A stretch of DNA of 64,000 nucleotides. It comes from Bacteroidota bacterium (GTDB lineage: Bacteria > Bacteroidota > Bacteroidia > Chitinophagales > Chitinophagaceae). The stretch is taken from positions 1-64,000 of the forward strand of contig JAUZOE010000010.1 in the NCBI GenBank assembly GCA_030706605.1. Direction: 5' to 3'. Position numbers and translations under genes: made by a program. The notes beneath the pieces are model-generated. The model had not been told where the DNA came from and searched no databases. It saw nothing but the letters and a program-made list of their open reading frames with translations. Below are positions 45,415 through 56,223 of the stretch, piece after piece; the stretch's first letter is position 1; every line of letters starts with the position of its first letter.

Positions 45415-47457
45415 ATGAAACACAGTTCAAATAATAAACTCTTTCAATCTTCATTGGTAAAAGAAGCATTAAAACAATCCTTCATCAAACTAAGCCCTGC
45501 AAAAATGTTTCGCAATCCGGTAATGTTTACCGTATGGATAGGTACATTGGTAATGGCAGGCGTTTGTGTTTGGATAGCAACCGGTGAAACACACCAGGGC
45601 AGCCTTGCTTATAACGTCATTGTAACAACTGTGCTTTTCATCACCTTATTGTTTGCCAATTTTGCCGAGGGCATTGCCGAAGCAAGAGGAAAAGCACAGG
45701 CAGACAGTCTTCGCAAAACAAGGGAAGAAACACCCGCCAAATGGATACAAATAGTTGGTGAAATGTATGTGAATGAAATTAAAATTGTTCCCTCATCACA
45801 ATTAAAAAAAAGTGATTTGTTTTTGTGTGAAGCTGGTGATATCATTCCTTCTGATGGCGAAATAATTGAAGGCTTAGCTACAATTGACGAAAGTGCCATT
45901 ACAGGCGAAAGTGCGCCGGTGATAAGAGAAGCCGGTGGCGATAAAAGTAGTGTAACTGGCGGTACCAAAGTTTTATCTGATAAGATAAAAGTAAGAGTAA
46001 CCACCGAACAAGGCGAAAGTTTTTTGGACAAAATGATCGCATTGGTTGAAGGTGCATCAAGACAAAAAACACCCAATGAAATTGCATTAACTATTTTGCT
46101 GGCAGGCTTTACGTTGGTGTTTGTCATCGTAACTGTTACACTAAAACCGTTTGGCGATTATGCACAAACGCCTATTACCATTGCCGCATTTATTTCATTA
46201 TTTGTTTGTTTAATTCCTACAACAATTGGGGGTTTGTTATCTGCCATTGGTATTGCAGGTATGGACAGGGCATTGCGGGCAAACGTAATTACCAAAAGCG
46301 GTAAAGCAGTAGAAACCGCAGGTGATATTGATGTATTGTTATTAGATAAAACAGGAACGATTACGATTGGCAACAGGAAGGCAACTCATTTTTATCCGGC
46401 AAATGGTATTGAGGAAAAACAATTTATTAAAGCAACTGTATTGAGTTCCATGGCAGATGAAACACCGGAGGGGAAATCAATTATTGAATTGGCAGGTATT
46501 AATCCATTAACTTATCAAATACAAAATCCGCGGTTCATAAAATTTACTGCTGAAACAAGAAGTTCAGGAATTGAGTTTGAACATACAAAAATCAGGAAAG
46601 GTGCATCGGATGCTATTCGCAATTTAGTAGAGAAAGCTGGAAATATTTTTCCTGCCGAAACTGCCGAACAGGTAAAAATTATTGCAAGCAATGGCGGTAC
46701 TCCTTTAGTGGTAGCAGAAAATGAAAACGTATTAGGTGTAATTGAATTGCAGGACATCATTAAACCCGGCATTCATGAACGTTTTGACCGGTTGCGTAAA
46801 ATGGGTATCAAAACCGTAATGGTTACAGGCGATAATCCCTTAACTGCAAAATACATTGCTGAAAAAGCAGGTGTAGATGATTTTATTGCAGAAGCAAAAC
46901 CCGAAGATAAAATGAACTATATCCGCAAAGAGCAAAGCAGTGGAAGGCTTGTCGCCATGATGGGCGACGGCACAAACGATGCTCCTGCATTGGCACAGGC
47001 TGATGTTGGCGTAGCGATGAACAGTGGAACACAAGCGGCAAAAGAAGCAGGCAATATGGTTGATCTTGATAACGACCCAACCAAGTTGATTGAAGTGGTA
47101 GAAATAGGCAAACAATTATTGATGACAAGGGGAACGCTTACCACTTTTAGCATTGCCAATGATGTGGCAAAATATTTTGCTATAGTTCCCGCATTGTTTA
47201 TTGCTTCTATTCCGGCATTGCAGGGCTTAAACATTATGAAATTACATTCGCCTGAAACCGCCATTTTATCGGCAGTAATTTTTAATGCTATCATCATCCC
47301 TTTATTAATCCCTTTAGCATTAAGAGGTGTAGCCTACAAACCTATCGGTGCAAGTGCATTGCTCAGAAGAAATTTATTGATTTACGGTTTGGGTGGTGTA
47401 ATTGTTCCGTTCATAGGAATAAAACTGATTGATATTTTAGTTACAATATTCATTTAA
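45415..47457 (+). CDS. kdpB: K+-transporting ATPase subunit B (P-type ATPase)
   Basis: ATP-hydrolysing subunit of KdpFABC, 680 residues. Phosphorylated Asp is D311 in [13 protein letters not shown]. The TGES motif ([14 protein letters not shown]), the [18 protein letters not shown] segment and the hinge [16 protein letters not shown] are intact. Membrane helices flank the actuator and catalytic domains in the normal order. It is eleven bases from both kdpA and kdpC. Nothing unusual was seen. Confidence 0.97.
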   Translation: MKHSSNNKLFQSSLVKEALKQSFIKLSPAKMFRNPVMFTVWIGTLVMAGVCVWIATGETHQGSLAYNVIVTTVLFITLLFANFAEGIAEARGKAQADSLRKTREETPAKWIQIVGEMYVNEIKIVPSSQLKKSDLFLCEAGDIIPSDGEIIEGLATIDESAITGESAPVIREAGGDKSSVTGGTKVLSDKIKVRVTTEQGESFLDKMIALVEGASRQKTPNEIALTILLAGFTLVFVIVTVTLKPFGDYAQTPITIAAFISLFVCLIPTTIGGLLSAIGIAGMDRALRANVITKSGKAVETAGDIDVLLLDKTGTITIGNRKATHFYPANGIEEKQFIKATVLSSMADETPEGKSIIELAGINPLTYQIQNPRFIKFTAETRSSGIEFEHTKIRKGASDAIRNLVEKAGNIFPAETAEQVKIIASNGGTPLVVAENENVLGVIELQDIIKPGIHERFDRLRKMGIKTVMVTGDNPLTAKYIAEKAGVDDFIAEAKPEDKMNYIRKEQSSGRLVAMMGDGTNDAPALAQADVGVAMNSGTQAAKEAGNMVDLDNDPTKLIEVVEIGKQLLMTRGTLTTFSIANDVAKYFAIVPALFIASIPALQGLNIMKLHSPETAILSAVIFNAIIIPLLIPLALRGVAYKPIGASALLRRNLLIYGLGGVIVPFIGIKLIDILVTIFI

Positions 47458-47468
47458 AAATCAAGACA

Positions 47469-48029
47469 ATGAAAGAAAATATATTTCCGGCTATCAGGCT
47501 TACTTTTGTTTGCTTATTGTTCTTCTCAGGAATTTATACATTGATTGTATTCGGCATTGCTCAATTTTCAACCAATCATGGTAAAGGCGAAGTGATAAGA
47601 CAGGATAACAAAACTTATTATGCCAATGTAGGACAAAAATTTACAGACGATAAATATTTTAATTCCCGTCCTTCTGCCGTTGAGTATAATGCAGCAGGTG
47701 CAGGAGGCAGCAACAAAGGTCCGTCAAATCCCGGTTACTTAAAAGATATACAGGCAAGAATAGATACTTTCTTATTACACAATCCCGGCATCAATAAATC
47801 AGAAATTCCTTCTGATTTGGTAACTGCAAGCGGTAGCGGGCTTGATCCAAACATTTCTGTACAGGCTGCCAATATACAGGTAAAACGGATTGCCAGGATA
47901 AGAGGCGTTGCCGAGGGTAATTTGCAGCAATTAATTATTTCAAATACAGAAATACCATTGTTAGGATTTTTAGGAACAGAAAGGATTAATGTGCTTAAGC
48001 TGAATATTGCATTGGATAATTTAAAATAG
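47469..48029 (+). CDS. kdpC: K+-transporting ATPase subunit C
   Basis: A 186-residue subunit with one N-terminal membrane helix (about residues 9-31) and an outer domain. Family motifs include YFNSRPSAVEYNAAGAGGSNKGPSNP and the C-terminal LGFLGTERINVLKLNIAL. It stabilises the pump and raises its ATP affinity. It is followed after 90 bases by the kdpD-like gene on the same strand. Confidence 0.96.
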   Translation: MKENIFPAIRLTFVCLLFFSGIYTLIVFGIAQFSTNHGKGEVIRQDNKTYYANVGQKFTDDKYFNSRPSAVEYNAAGAGGSNKGPSNPGYLKDIQARIDTFLLHNPGINKSEIPSDLVTASGSGLDPNISVQAANIQVKRIARIRGVAEGNLQQLIISNTEIPLLGFLGTERINVLKLNIALDNLK

Positions 48030-48119
48030 AAGAACTGAAAAAAATCTATTATTATCGCAGTATTAATAGCTCATTGAATCCAAATTTATTTTTAATAACA
48101 CATTAGCAGTTTCATTTTA

Positions 48120-49244
48120 ATGCCTGATAAAGACCATACAGTACAGCATTTCCTCGACCTGATTAAAAAATCGAGAAAGGGAAAATTTAAAGTGTATATC
48201 GGGATGAGTGCAGGCGTAGGCAAAACCTATCGCATGTTGCAGGAAGCACATGCACTATTGCGAAATGGTATTGATATAAAAGTTGGATATATTGAAACAC
48301 ATAACAGAATAGAAACCCAGGCTTTGCTCGAAGGCTTACCTATAGTACCCCGAAGAAAATTATTTTACAAGGGAAAAGAATTAGAAGAATTGGACGTTCA
48401 GGCTGTAATTAATTTACGCCCCGAAGTAGTTATTATAGATGAACTGGCTCATACCAATATTGAAGGGAGCAAGAATGAAAAACGCTGGCAGGATGTAATG
48501 GAAATATTAGATGCAGGCATTAATGTAATCAGTGCGGTAAATATTCAGCATATTGAAAGCCTGAATGAAGAAGTAAAAAAAATAACCGGTATTGAAGTAA
48601 AAGAACGTATTCCTGATAGTGTGCTGTCACACGCAGATGAAGTAGTAAATATTGACCTTACGGCAGATGAATTAATTGCAAGATTAAAAGAAGGCAAGAT
48701 TTATGAAGCTGCGAAAATTGAAACCGCTTTAACTAACTTTTTTAAAGGTGACCATATACTTCAATTAAGAGAATTGGCATTAAAAGAAGTGGCTTCGCAG
48801 GTTGTAAGAAAAGTGGAAACGGAAATTACCAAAATAAACGCCCTAAAGCATGAAATATTCTTAGCCTGTATAAGCTCCAATGAGGTAACAGCAAAAACAG
48901 TTATCCGTAAAACAGCAAGGCTTGCCAATTATTACAACAGCAAATGGTATGCGTTATATGTGCAAACTCCGGCTGAGAAAAGTAATAAAATTGCTTTGGA
49001 TAAGCAACGTTATTTAATTAATAACTTTAAGCTGGCAACTGAACTGGGAGCACAAATTATTAAAGTAGAAAATACGAACATAGCAAAAACAATCATTGAA
49101 CAATGTGAAGAAAGAAAGGTTACTACTGTTTGTGTTGGAAAGCCGCATTTGAACTTAGTAAGAATAATTTTGGCAACAAATGTATTTAATGAATTATTAA
49201 AAAAACTATCAGCAAACAATATTGACCTTGTAATTCTAAGCTAA
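48120..49244 (+). CDS. kdpD: Truncated KdpD: N-terminal sensor and universal-stress domains only
   Basis: A 374-residue protein matching only the cytosolic N-terminal half of KdpD. Residues 20-215 are the KdpD domain with Walker A-like GMSAGVGKT (28-36) and IDELAHTN (near 108). Residues about 235-374 form a universal-stress-protein fold. The four-helix DUF4118, GAF and kinase domains of full KdpD are missing. The stop overlaps the start of the next gene, a separate sensor kinase (TAATG), so the two chains probably work as a pair. This split layout is known in Bacteroidota. Confidence 0.93.
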   Translation: MPDKDHTVQHFLDLIKKSRKGKFKVYIGMSAGVGKTYRMLQEAHALLRNGIDIKVGYIETHNRIETQALLEGLPIVPRRKLFYKGKELEELDVQAVINLRPEVVIIDELAHTNIEGSKNEKRWQDVMEILDAGINVISAVNIQHIESLNEEVKKITGIEVKERIPDSVLSHADEVVNIDLTADELIARLKEGKIYEAAKIETALTNFFKGDHILQLRELALKEVASQVVRKVETEITKINALKHEIFLACISSNEVTAKTVIRKTARLANYYNSKWYALYVQTPAEKSNKIALDKQRYLINNFKLATELGAQIIKVENTNIAKTIIEQCEERKVTTVCVGKPHLNLVRIILATNVFNELLKKLSANNIDLVILS

Positions 49245-50998
49245 TGAAAATTAAGTCTAAACTTGTGCTTGGTATCGGATTTTTATTTGCAATGGTATTG
49301 CTGCTCACGGCATTAAGCATTTTTCATATAAACAAATTAAGTAACGATACCAAAAATATCCTTGTTGCCAATTACAATACATTAGACTATTCCCGTCAAA
49401 TGCTTATTGCTTTAAATAAAGGGATAGAAAATCCTGGGCCTAAAATTGAATTTCTGGAAAATCTTTCAAAACAGCAGGAAAATATTACCGAAGTAGGAGA
49501 AAAAGAACTGACAGATAAATTAGCAGCAGATTTTAGGAAATTACAACAATTTAATGCTGATAATGCGTTACAACGGGTTATTCAAAAAGATATTACTGAT
49601 ATAATGTTGCTGAATATGCAAGCTATTCAGAGAAAAAGCGATAAAGCACAAAAAACGGCAGATGCGTCTATTTCCTGGATTTCATTGGCAGGCGCTATTT
49701 GCTTCATTATTGCATTAACAGTGTTGTTCAATTTACCAGGCAATATTGCTAACCCGATAAAAGAATTGACAACAAGCATTAAAGAAATTGCTGCACAAAA
49801 CTATTCTCAAAGGGTACATTTTGAAAAACATGATGAGTTTGGTGAACTGGCAACTGCCTTTAATACGATGGCGGAAAAGTTAGAAGAATACAAAACGGGC
49901 AACCTTGAAAAACTAATGATGGAAAAGAAGAGAATTGAAACACTTATCAACAATATGAACGACCCTGTTATTGGGTTGGATGAAAACAAGAAAGTTTTAT
50001 TCATGAATAATATTTCTTTGAAGATATCAGGACTAAGTGCAGAGAGCGTAATTGGTAGGCCTATACAGGATATTGCCATGCGTAATGATTTAATCAGAAT
50101 GATAGTGCAGGATTTATTTGATAACGAAAATGAACAAAAGCAAACCAAATCTTCTCCGGTAAAAATATATGCTGACAACAAAGAAAGTTATTTTGAAAAG
50201 GAAATCGTACCGATAAACATCATACCAACAGGTGAAAAAGAAGAAAAAAAAATAGGCACTGTAATCCTATTACAAAATATAACACCCTACAAAGAATTGG
50301 ATTTTGCAAAAACAAATTTTATAGCAACCGTTTCGCATGAATTAAAAACACCAATCTCTTCAATAAAAATGAGTTTGCAATTATTGGAAAACAAACAGGT
50401 AGGAGAACTAAATACAGAACAGCAAAGCCTTATTGAAAGTATTAAAGAAGATGCCGGAAGATTACTGAAAATTACAGGTGAGTTGCTGAATATGACGCAG
50501 GTGGAAAGTGGAACTATTCAAATGAATATAATACCGTCTGACGCAAAAGAAATAGTTGAATACGCAGTTAATGCTAATAAATCAGCAACAGAACAAAAGC
50601 AAATTAAGTTTGAAACAAGAATACCCAATAACTTAGCAAAAGTGCTTGCAGATAATGAAAAAACTTCATGGGTATTAACCAATTTTCTTTCCAATGCCAT
50701 TCGTTATTCTTACGACAATTCTGTTATCTATATTGATGTAGAGAATGAAAATGGAAAAATAAAATTCTCCGTAAAAGATACGGGGCAGGGCATATCACCT
50801 CAGTATATTGACAAAATCTTCGACCGATATTTTCGCATACCAGGAACAAAAAAAGAAGGCACAGGATTGGGATTAAGTATTAGCAAAGAATTTATTGAAG
50901 CACAGGGTGGGACAATAAATGTGAAAAGCGATTTTGGTGCCGGAAGTACGTTTTCATTTACACTTAATTCTATGCAAGCAGATAAAAAAAAGGCATGA
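49244..50998 (+). CDS. HAMP/PAS sensor histidine kinase paired with truncated KdpD
   Basis: A 584-residue inner-membrane sensor. Two membrane helices (about 8-28 and 142-164) enclose a 110-residue outer segment. A HAMP domain follows (about 165-218), then a PAS domain (about 225-330). The HisKA phospho-acceptor is H365 in VSHELKTPISS. N, G1 and G2 boxes are NFLSNAIRYS, VKDTGQGIS and GTGLGLSI. It overlaps the KdpD stop by one base. Its likely partner is the NtrC-type regulator at 41922, on the other side of kdp. Confidence 0.9.
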   Translation: MKIKSKLVLGIGFLFAMVLLLTALSIFHINKLSNDTKNILVANYNTLDYSRQMLIALNKGIENPGPKIEFLENLSKQQENITEVGEKELTDKLAADFRKLQQFNADNALQRVIQKDITDIMLLNMQAIQRKSDKAQKTADASISWISLAGAICFIIALTVLFNLPGNIANPIKELTTSIKEIAAQNYSQRVHFEKHDEFGELATAFNTMAEKLEEYKTGNLEKLMMEKKRIETLINNMNDPVIGLDENKKVLFMNNISLKISGLSAESVIGRPIQDIAMRNDLIRMIVQDLFDNENEQKQTKSSPVKIYADNKESYFEKEIVPINIIPTGEKEEKKIGTVILLQNITPYKELDFAKTNFIATVSHELKTPISSIKMSLQLLENKQVGELNTEQQSLIESIKEDAGRLLKITGELLNMTQVESGTIQMNIIPSDAKEIVEYAVNANKSATEQKQIKFETRIPNNLAKVLADNEKTSWVLTNFLSNAIRYSYDNSVIYIDVENENGKIKFSVKDTGQGISPQYIDKIFDRYFRIPGTKKEGTGLGLSISKEFIEAQGGTINVKSDFGAGSTFSFTLNSMQADKKKA

Positions 50999-51089
50999 CA
51001 ACTTTTTTCAGGACGGGTCAATCTTCTCAAGGATTTGGAGCCAGGCAGGGCATGGCCCATTTATCTAAAAGAGTAATATTGCCGGATTA

Positions 51090-52931
51090 TTAATTGATTT
51101 CAATAAAATCAGGTTTTTTCACAAACTGTGTATTGTACTTGAAAATGACATTAGTTGAAAGTTCAAGGCCAAAACTTTCATTGTGAAAATTTTTCTGGGG
51201 GAAATAAAAACCTCTTATTTCTATAGTTCCAAAAACAAAACTTTCGTTCCTCGTCCTGATGCCGCCGCCAATAGAGGAAAAAAGTTTAGCGTCGGAAAGA
51301 TAGGGAGAGAATACACTGGCATTACCAAAGACAAATGGTGCAAACTTAAATGCAGCTAATGACCACGGGCTAAAAAAGACGGACTCCGCTTTGGCTGTTG
51401 CCCGGAGAGTGCCGCCAATCTGGTTGTAACCATACTCCGGCAAACCGAATTTGCTGTTTAAATATAAAGGTTCATTTAAAACAGTGTTGGTTTGTTGAGC
51501 TGCATCAAGATTTAGAAAAAAACGTTGTTTCCATCTTGTACCAATTGACTTTAAGTGGTCAAAATAATTAATATTTGCCAGTAAATTGATGTCTTCAATG
51601 GATCCCTTGTCTAAGTAGCCTTCTGCACGCACTGTGTAGCCAATATAATTATTCTTTTTATTAAAATGATATTGCTGAAAATTAAAGCCGAGGAAAGGAC
51701 GGGATCGGTTTTGTTTGATAGTATAGCCAGTCGTAATACTCAGGAGTAAGCCCTCAGGGATATCTTCATTACGGCCGAAACCATAAATGAATTGCGTTTT
51801 ATAGAAGTTTTGCCGGTAAAAAGTTAACGTAGCCAGCAATCCCATCAAATCAGCATATCGCCAGTTGTAGGTAGATAAATATTTGGTGGGAATATCCTGA
51901 AATTTTTGCTGAATCATCCTTACTCCTATTAGTTTTCTTAATTTGTTGGATTCCTGCTGCGAGGTGAAATCCTTTGCATTGATATTATAACCGGCCCAGG
52001 CTTCCATATTATAAAAACGGTACCTGTTATCAGAGTAATAAACTGAATCACTGTTGTATAAATGCCTGGTAGAATGGTAAGCAAGGTCAAGTTCATATAC
52101 CCATTGCATATACCGGTTAATTAATGGTTTGGAAAGATTTAGAAAATAATAGTTTTCTTGGTTTGGGCCGCTTAGCGCTGAATAAAAACTTTGATATCCA
52201 AGGTTGCCATCGATATAACTTCCGCCAATATTCCTACGAATATATTCACCTCCAAACGCAAAATTGTTTTCTCTTCTATCATCATACAATGCATCTAATA
52301 CGGCGGCATTCCCACTGCCTGCAAAATTATCTTCACGCATTTGAACTTTGCTTTGTTTTACTCCCAATGAACCTATTTCACCGCCTAATGAAAAAACATC
52401 TTTTGTCAAAACAATGACGTCGACTGAATCTGAACCCAGACCTGTAGGCTCCACCGTTATTTCGGCGTCCTGTAAATAGGGCAATTGTCTTAAAAACCTT
52501 TCGTTATCCGCCATGAGGTATGGTTTTACAAAATCATTTTTATTAAAGAAAAGATTATTTTTTACAACCTGTGTTTTCGTAGTATGATGCAGGTCATTTG
52601 CCAACCTGGTTAACGGGCTTTGTAAATTTTTTGTTGTATCTGAAAACGGGATACCAAAAGGCAATCTTTTGATGATGATCTTCCTGATAATAAAACCTTC
52701 ATACCGGTTAAATTTTGCCTCATTCCTTTGAAGATTATTGACAGGGGCCACTATAGTAGTATCCTGCCTGAAATTTTGAATTACTTTACCCAGCAAACCC
52801 TTATGACTTTTTGCTTGAGACATGGAATCATTATGGGGAATGGAATCAGTTTGGGCCAGCAGGCTGAAATGCAATGTTATAAAAAAAGAAAGTATAAAAA
52901 TTTTTATAAAATATTTCAGGCAAAACGTCAT
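51090..52931 (-). CDS. BamA/TamA-like outer-membrane beta-barrel protein
   Basis: A 613-residue exported protein with a signal peptide (about 1-27, ending LLAQ). The N-terminal 180 residues look like a POTRA-type region (a YEGFIIRKIIIKRL strand, then DNERFLRQLPYLQDAEI, as in FtsQ/POTRA modules, and VDVIVLTKDVFSLG). The rest is a barrel with alternating aromatic strands and a C-terminal GLELSTNVIFKYNTQF. Related proteins insert or export outer-membrane or surface proteins. It converges with the sensor kinase gene. Its exact 3' end is repeated at 41748. Confidence 0.75.
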   Translation of the reverse strand: MTFCLKYFIKIFILSFFITLHFSLLAQTDSIPHNDSMSQAKSHKGLLGKVIQNFRQDTTIVAPVNNLQRNEAKFNRYEGFIIRKIIIKRLPFGIPFSDTTKNLQSPLTRLANDLHHTTKTQVVKNNLFFNKNDFVKPYLMADNERFLRQLPYLQDAEITVEPTGLGSDSVDVIVLTKDVFSLGGEIGSLGVKQSKVQMREDNFAGSGNAAVLDALYDDRRENNFAFGGEYIRRNIGGSYIDGNLGYQSFYSALSGPNQENYYFLNLSKPLINRYMQWVYELDLAYHSTRHLYNSDSVYYSDNRYRFYNMEAWAGYNINAKDFTSQQESNKLRKLIGVRMIQQKFQDIPTKYLSTYNWRYADLMGLLATLTFYRQNFYKTQFIYGFGRNEDIPEGLLLSITTGYTIKQNRSRPFLGFNFQQYHFNKKNNYIGYTVRAEGYLDKGSIEDINLLANINYFDHLKSIGTRWKQRFFLNLDAAQQTNTVLNEPLYLNSKFGLPEYGYNQIGGTLRATAKAESVFFSPWSLAAFKFAPFVFGNASVFSPYLSDAKLFSSIGGGIRTRNESFVFGTIEIRGFYFPQKNFHNESFGLELSTNVIFKYNTQFVKKPDFIEIN

Positions 52932-53516
52932 GAGGTATTTAAAATATGTCCTGATAAAAATAATGAATAATAAAATAGTTCAGTTTTTAATAAGAGGTAT
53001 TTGTTGTTAAATCTTAAATATCTCTGGGCGCTTTTTAAAATTCTTGAAATAGATAAACAGGATATTTTTAAATCACCCAAAAGTAAAATTGCTTTTATTT
53101 CAAAACTAATCCGAATAAAAAGTATTGCATATTAAACAGGTGGGGCCAGATGGAGCTATTCATTCTATTTAAGGAGGCACCAAAAGAGAATCTCCTGGTT
53201 ATACATATCCTGGGAAGAGATATAATAATGTGAATAGGCTTAATTAATGCCGCCTAAAAGAAGTTAAGGAAAATAAAAAGTTACAAAGGGCCCAACCTTT
53301 TGCAGGTGAATCCATCACTTCCTGTTTATTAAGAAGATTATTTTTGTAAACTTCCGGAGTCTTTGTATGTCATAATTCTTAAGAAATAAAGCATAGATTA
53401 GGAGAACCTTTTATCATTTATTTAAAACAATGCCAGAAATCGGAACGGAAGTTTTTAATTACATTGCAAAAATGGGTCCCTTGAAAACTAATTCAAATAC
53501 GCAATAAAACAAGTTT
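52932..53516. other. Gene-free stretch before the DsbD-type genes
   Basis: These 585 bases separate the divergent barrel and DsbD-alpha-like genes. No gene or RNA is recognised. Promoters for both directions should lie here; no complete -33/-7 pair could be assigned by eye. Confidence 0.35.
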
Positions 53517-53969
53517 ATGAAAAAAATTGTCACCGCTGGTTTTTTATTATTGATCTCAAACTTACTTTTTGCACAGTTACAAAACCCGGTTTCGTGGACT
53601 ACTACTGCAAAAAGAATCAGTGATAAAACTTATGAAATTCATTTAACTGCTAATATTCAAAGTGGCTGGCATATTTATTCTCAAACCACACCCGATGGGG
53701 GCCCTATTCCTACCAGTATTACTTATGCTAAAAATCCGTTACTTACTTTTATGGGTAAGGCAAAAGAAGTGGGTAAATTAGAAAAACATGCAGAGCCTTT
53801 ATTTGGAGTAGATGTAGAACAGTTTTCTAATAAAGTAGACTTTGTTCAACTGGTCAAATTAAAAGCCAATGTAAAAACTTCAGCAGATGTTGCAGTTGAA
53901 TTTATGGTATGCAATAACCGGCAATGTTTACCCCCTACAACAAAGAAATTTACTGTAGCTTTAAAATAA
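53517..53969 (+). CDS. DsbD N-terminal (DsbD-alpha-like) periplasmic protein
   Basis: A 150-residue exported protein with a signal peptide (1-19). The mature part matches the N-terminal immunoglobulin-like domain of DsbD, with the redox pair C132 and C137 in CNNRQCLPP. The opening NPVSWTTTAKRI and WHIYSQTTPDGGPIPTSI segments are typical. It lies 32 bases upstream of a full-length DsbD gene whose own N-domain lacks such a Cys pair, so it probably accepts electrons from that membrane transporter and passes them to periplasmic targets. Confidence 0.82.
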   Translation: MKKIVTAGFLLLISNLLFAQLQNPVSWTTTAKRISDKTYEIHLTANIQSGWHIYSQTTPDGGPIPTSITYAKNPLLTFMGKAKEVGKLEKHAEPLFGVDVEQFSNKVDFVQLVKLKANVKTSADVAVEFMVCNNRQCLPPTTKKFTVALK

Positions 53970-54001
53970 ATCAATAGCTCTTACCTAATAAAAGTTTTTA
54001 A

Positions 54002-56026
54002 ATGTATAAGTTTATTAAGCTTTCTGCTTTTTTGATAATGGTATTTTTTGCTGGTAATGTTTTCTCCCAGGATTCTTCAGAAATAGAATTTTCTTATAAT
54101 ACTCAAAGGTTGAGTGATAGCGAAGTCCTTTTGACTATTAAAGGGACAATAGGAAAGGGGATCCAATTATTTGCTTTGCAAAGATATCCGGATGATATCA
54201 TGTATTCTTCTATTCAGTTTGATTCCTCTGTTCAAAAACTTTTAAAAGATTCTTTGATTCAAAAAGGTACTGTGCAGAAAGCTATGGATCCTTCATTAAA
54301 TAGTGAAGTATATTTTTTTAAAGACTCAGTGGAGTGGCAACAAAAAATAAATGCTTCTTTAAGGGATAGTTTTTTGGTGAAAGGAAATGTTAATGTGATG
54401 TACCAGAAAGGTGGAGCATATTTGCCTAAAGAAGCTAAATTTAAAATATTTATTTTACCGCAGGCTCAAACTACTGCACAAAATGATGGCCCGGAATTGA
54501 AGCAGGGAAATACAGAAAGTTCTGTGGCTTCAAAATCATTGTTGTGGATATTTGCCACTGCATTTGCAGGTGGTTTGCTGGCCTTAATAACTCCTTGTGT
54601 TTATTCAATGATTCCGGTAACGGTTAGTTTCTTTACCAAAAGGAGTAAAACCAAAGCGGAAGGAATTAAAAATGCCTTCTCTTACTCTTTATCAATCATT
54701 TTTATTTTCACACTTTTGGGCTTTTTGATTACTGTCATATTCGGTCCAACTGCATTAAATAATTTGGCTACTAACTGGATTGCCAACATGATATTTTTCC
54801 TGTTATTTTTACTTTTTGGGATTTCCTTCTTAGGCGCTTTTGAAATTGGATTACCAAGTTCATGGTCTAATAAAGCAGATAGTAAAGCAGGTGCAGGAAG
54901 TTTTATCGGGATATTTTTTATGGCGCTTACCCTGGTGGTAGTATCCTTCTCCTGTACCGGCCCTATCATTGGTAATTTATTGGTAATAGCAGCAAGAGGG
55001 AGTTATTGGGGGCCGCTCATTGGTATGTTTGGATTTTCCCTGGCGCTTTCCCTGCCTTTTGCTTTTTTTGCGTTTTTCCCTGGTAAATTAAATGTATTGG
55101 GAAAAGCCGGTGGATGGCTAAACTCAGTAAAAGTGACCTTGGGTTTTTTAGAACTGGCATTGGCATTAAAATTTTTATCCAATGCAGATCTTTCACAGGG
55201 ATGGCGGTTATTAGACCGTGAAATTTTTATCAGTTTGTGGATTGTGATTTTTATTTTACTGGGTATTTATCTTTTAGGGAAAATTAAATTTCATCATGAT
55301 GATGAATTGCCTAAAAATGATTATGATATTCCTTATATCAGTATCCCCAGATTATTTTTTGCTATTGCGTCATTTTCATTTGCTGTTTATATGATCCCTG
55401 GTTTATGGGGCGCACCACTCAAAGGAATCAGCGCTTTTTTGCCGCCAATGGGAACCCAGGATTTTAATTCTGCTCCTACAAACTCAACGAACTCCAAAGG
55501 ACATATTATTTCATCTACCGATCTGCCTCATCCTGTAAAGTATTATGACAGAATGAGAATCAATGAGCCGGATGTGGTTACTAAATACGGGATGGTTACT
55601 TATTTTGACTACGATGAAGCTCTGGCAATTGCCAGAAAATTGCATAAACCATTGATGCTTGATTTTACCGGTGTCAATTGCGTTAACTGTCGTAAGATGG
55701 AGGGAGCAGTATGGAGCGATCCTGGGGTAATGGAACGCTTGAAAAATAATTTTGTAATTGTATCCTTATACGTGGATGTGCCTGTGGATCTGCAGCCGGG
55801 TGATCAATATTTTTCAAAAACATTAAATAAAAAGATTACCACTCTTGGCGACAAAAATGCAGACTTGCAGATTTCAAAATACAATGCCAATACACAGCCT
55901 TATTATTTTTTCCTTGATGCCAATGAAAACCGTCTTGAACCTGAAGGGTATGGCTATGACCCGGATGTTCAGAAATTCAAAAGTATGCTTGATGACGTAG
56001 TGACTAAGTACAATAAGATAAAATAA
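54002..56026 (+). CDS. dsbD: Thiol:disulfide interchange protein DsbD
   Basis: A 674-residue membrane reductase. A signal peptide and a degenerate N-domain without a CxxxxC pair (residues 20-150) lead to eight membrane helices (about 178-480) containing TPCVYSMIP and FSCTGPIIG, the two redox cysteines of the membrane domain. A C-terminal thioredoxin domain carries C560-V-N-C563 (in FTGVNCVNCRKME). It moves electrons from cytosolic thioredoxin to the periplasm. The missing N-domain cysteines are replaced by the separate protein encoded just upstream. Confidence 0.92.
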   Translation: MYKFIKLSAFLIMVFFAGNVFSQDSSEIEFSYNTQRLSDSEVLLTIKGTIGKGIQLFALQRYPDDIMYSSIQFDSSVQKLLKDSLIQKGTVQKAMDPSLNSEVYFFKDSVEWQQKINASLRDSFLVKGNVNVMYQKGGAYLPKEAKFKIFILPQAQTTAQNDGPELKQGNTESSVASKSLLWIFATAFAGGLLALITPCVYSMIPVTVSFFTKRSKTKAEGIKNAFSYSLSIIFIFTLLGFLITVIFGPTALNNLATNWIANMIFFLLFLLFGISFLGAFEIGLPSSWSNKADSKAGAGSFIGIFFMALTLVVVSFSCTGPIIGNLLVIAARGSYWGPLIGMFGFSLALSLPFAFFAFFPGKLNVLGKAGGWLNSVKVTLGFLELALALKFLSNADLSQGWRLLDREIFISLWIVIFILLGIYLLGKIKFHHDDELPKNDYDIPYISIPRLFFAIASFSFAVYMIPGLWGAPLKGISAFLPPMGTQDFNSAPTNSTNSKGHIISSTDLPHPVKYYDRMRINEPDVVTKYGMVTYFDYDEALAIARKLHKPLMLDFTGVNCVNCRKMEGAVWSDPGVMERLKNNFVIVSLYVDVPVDLQPGDQYFSKTLNKKITTLGDKNADLQISKYNANTQPYYFFLDANENRLEPEGYGYDPDVQKFKSMLDDVVTKYNKIK

Positions 56027-56223
56027 TATTTATTGGACATTTATCCCATGGCTCAGAATTCATTCTTCAATAAGAGATTTTTCAAAAAAATGGTTACTGG
56101 CTCTATTGGCTAATCGGGTTAAATGGATGAACTGGGTATCATATTTAAAATTTGTAAAAATTTTTCAAATATTAAAATCAAAGAATTTCAAGATAAGATT
56201 TTTCCTAAACCTGGATTTCTGGT

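Larger units (their letters stand above)
41748..51172. repeat. 39-bp direct repeats flanking the kdp region
   Basis: 41748-41786 and 51134-51172 are identical at 37 of 39 bases, in the same orientation. The right copy is the true 3' end of the barrel gene; the left copy is a gene-less remnant. Between them lie the regulator, kdp operon and sensor kinase. Confidence 0.6.
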
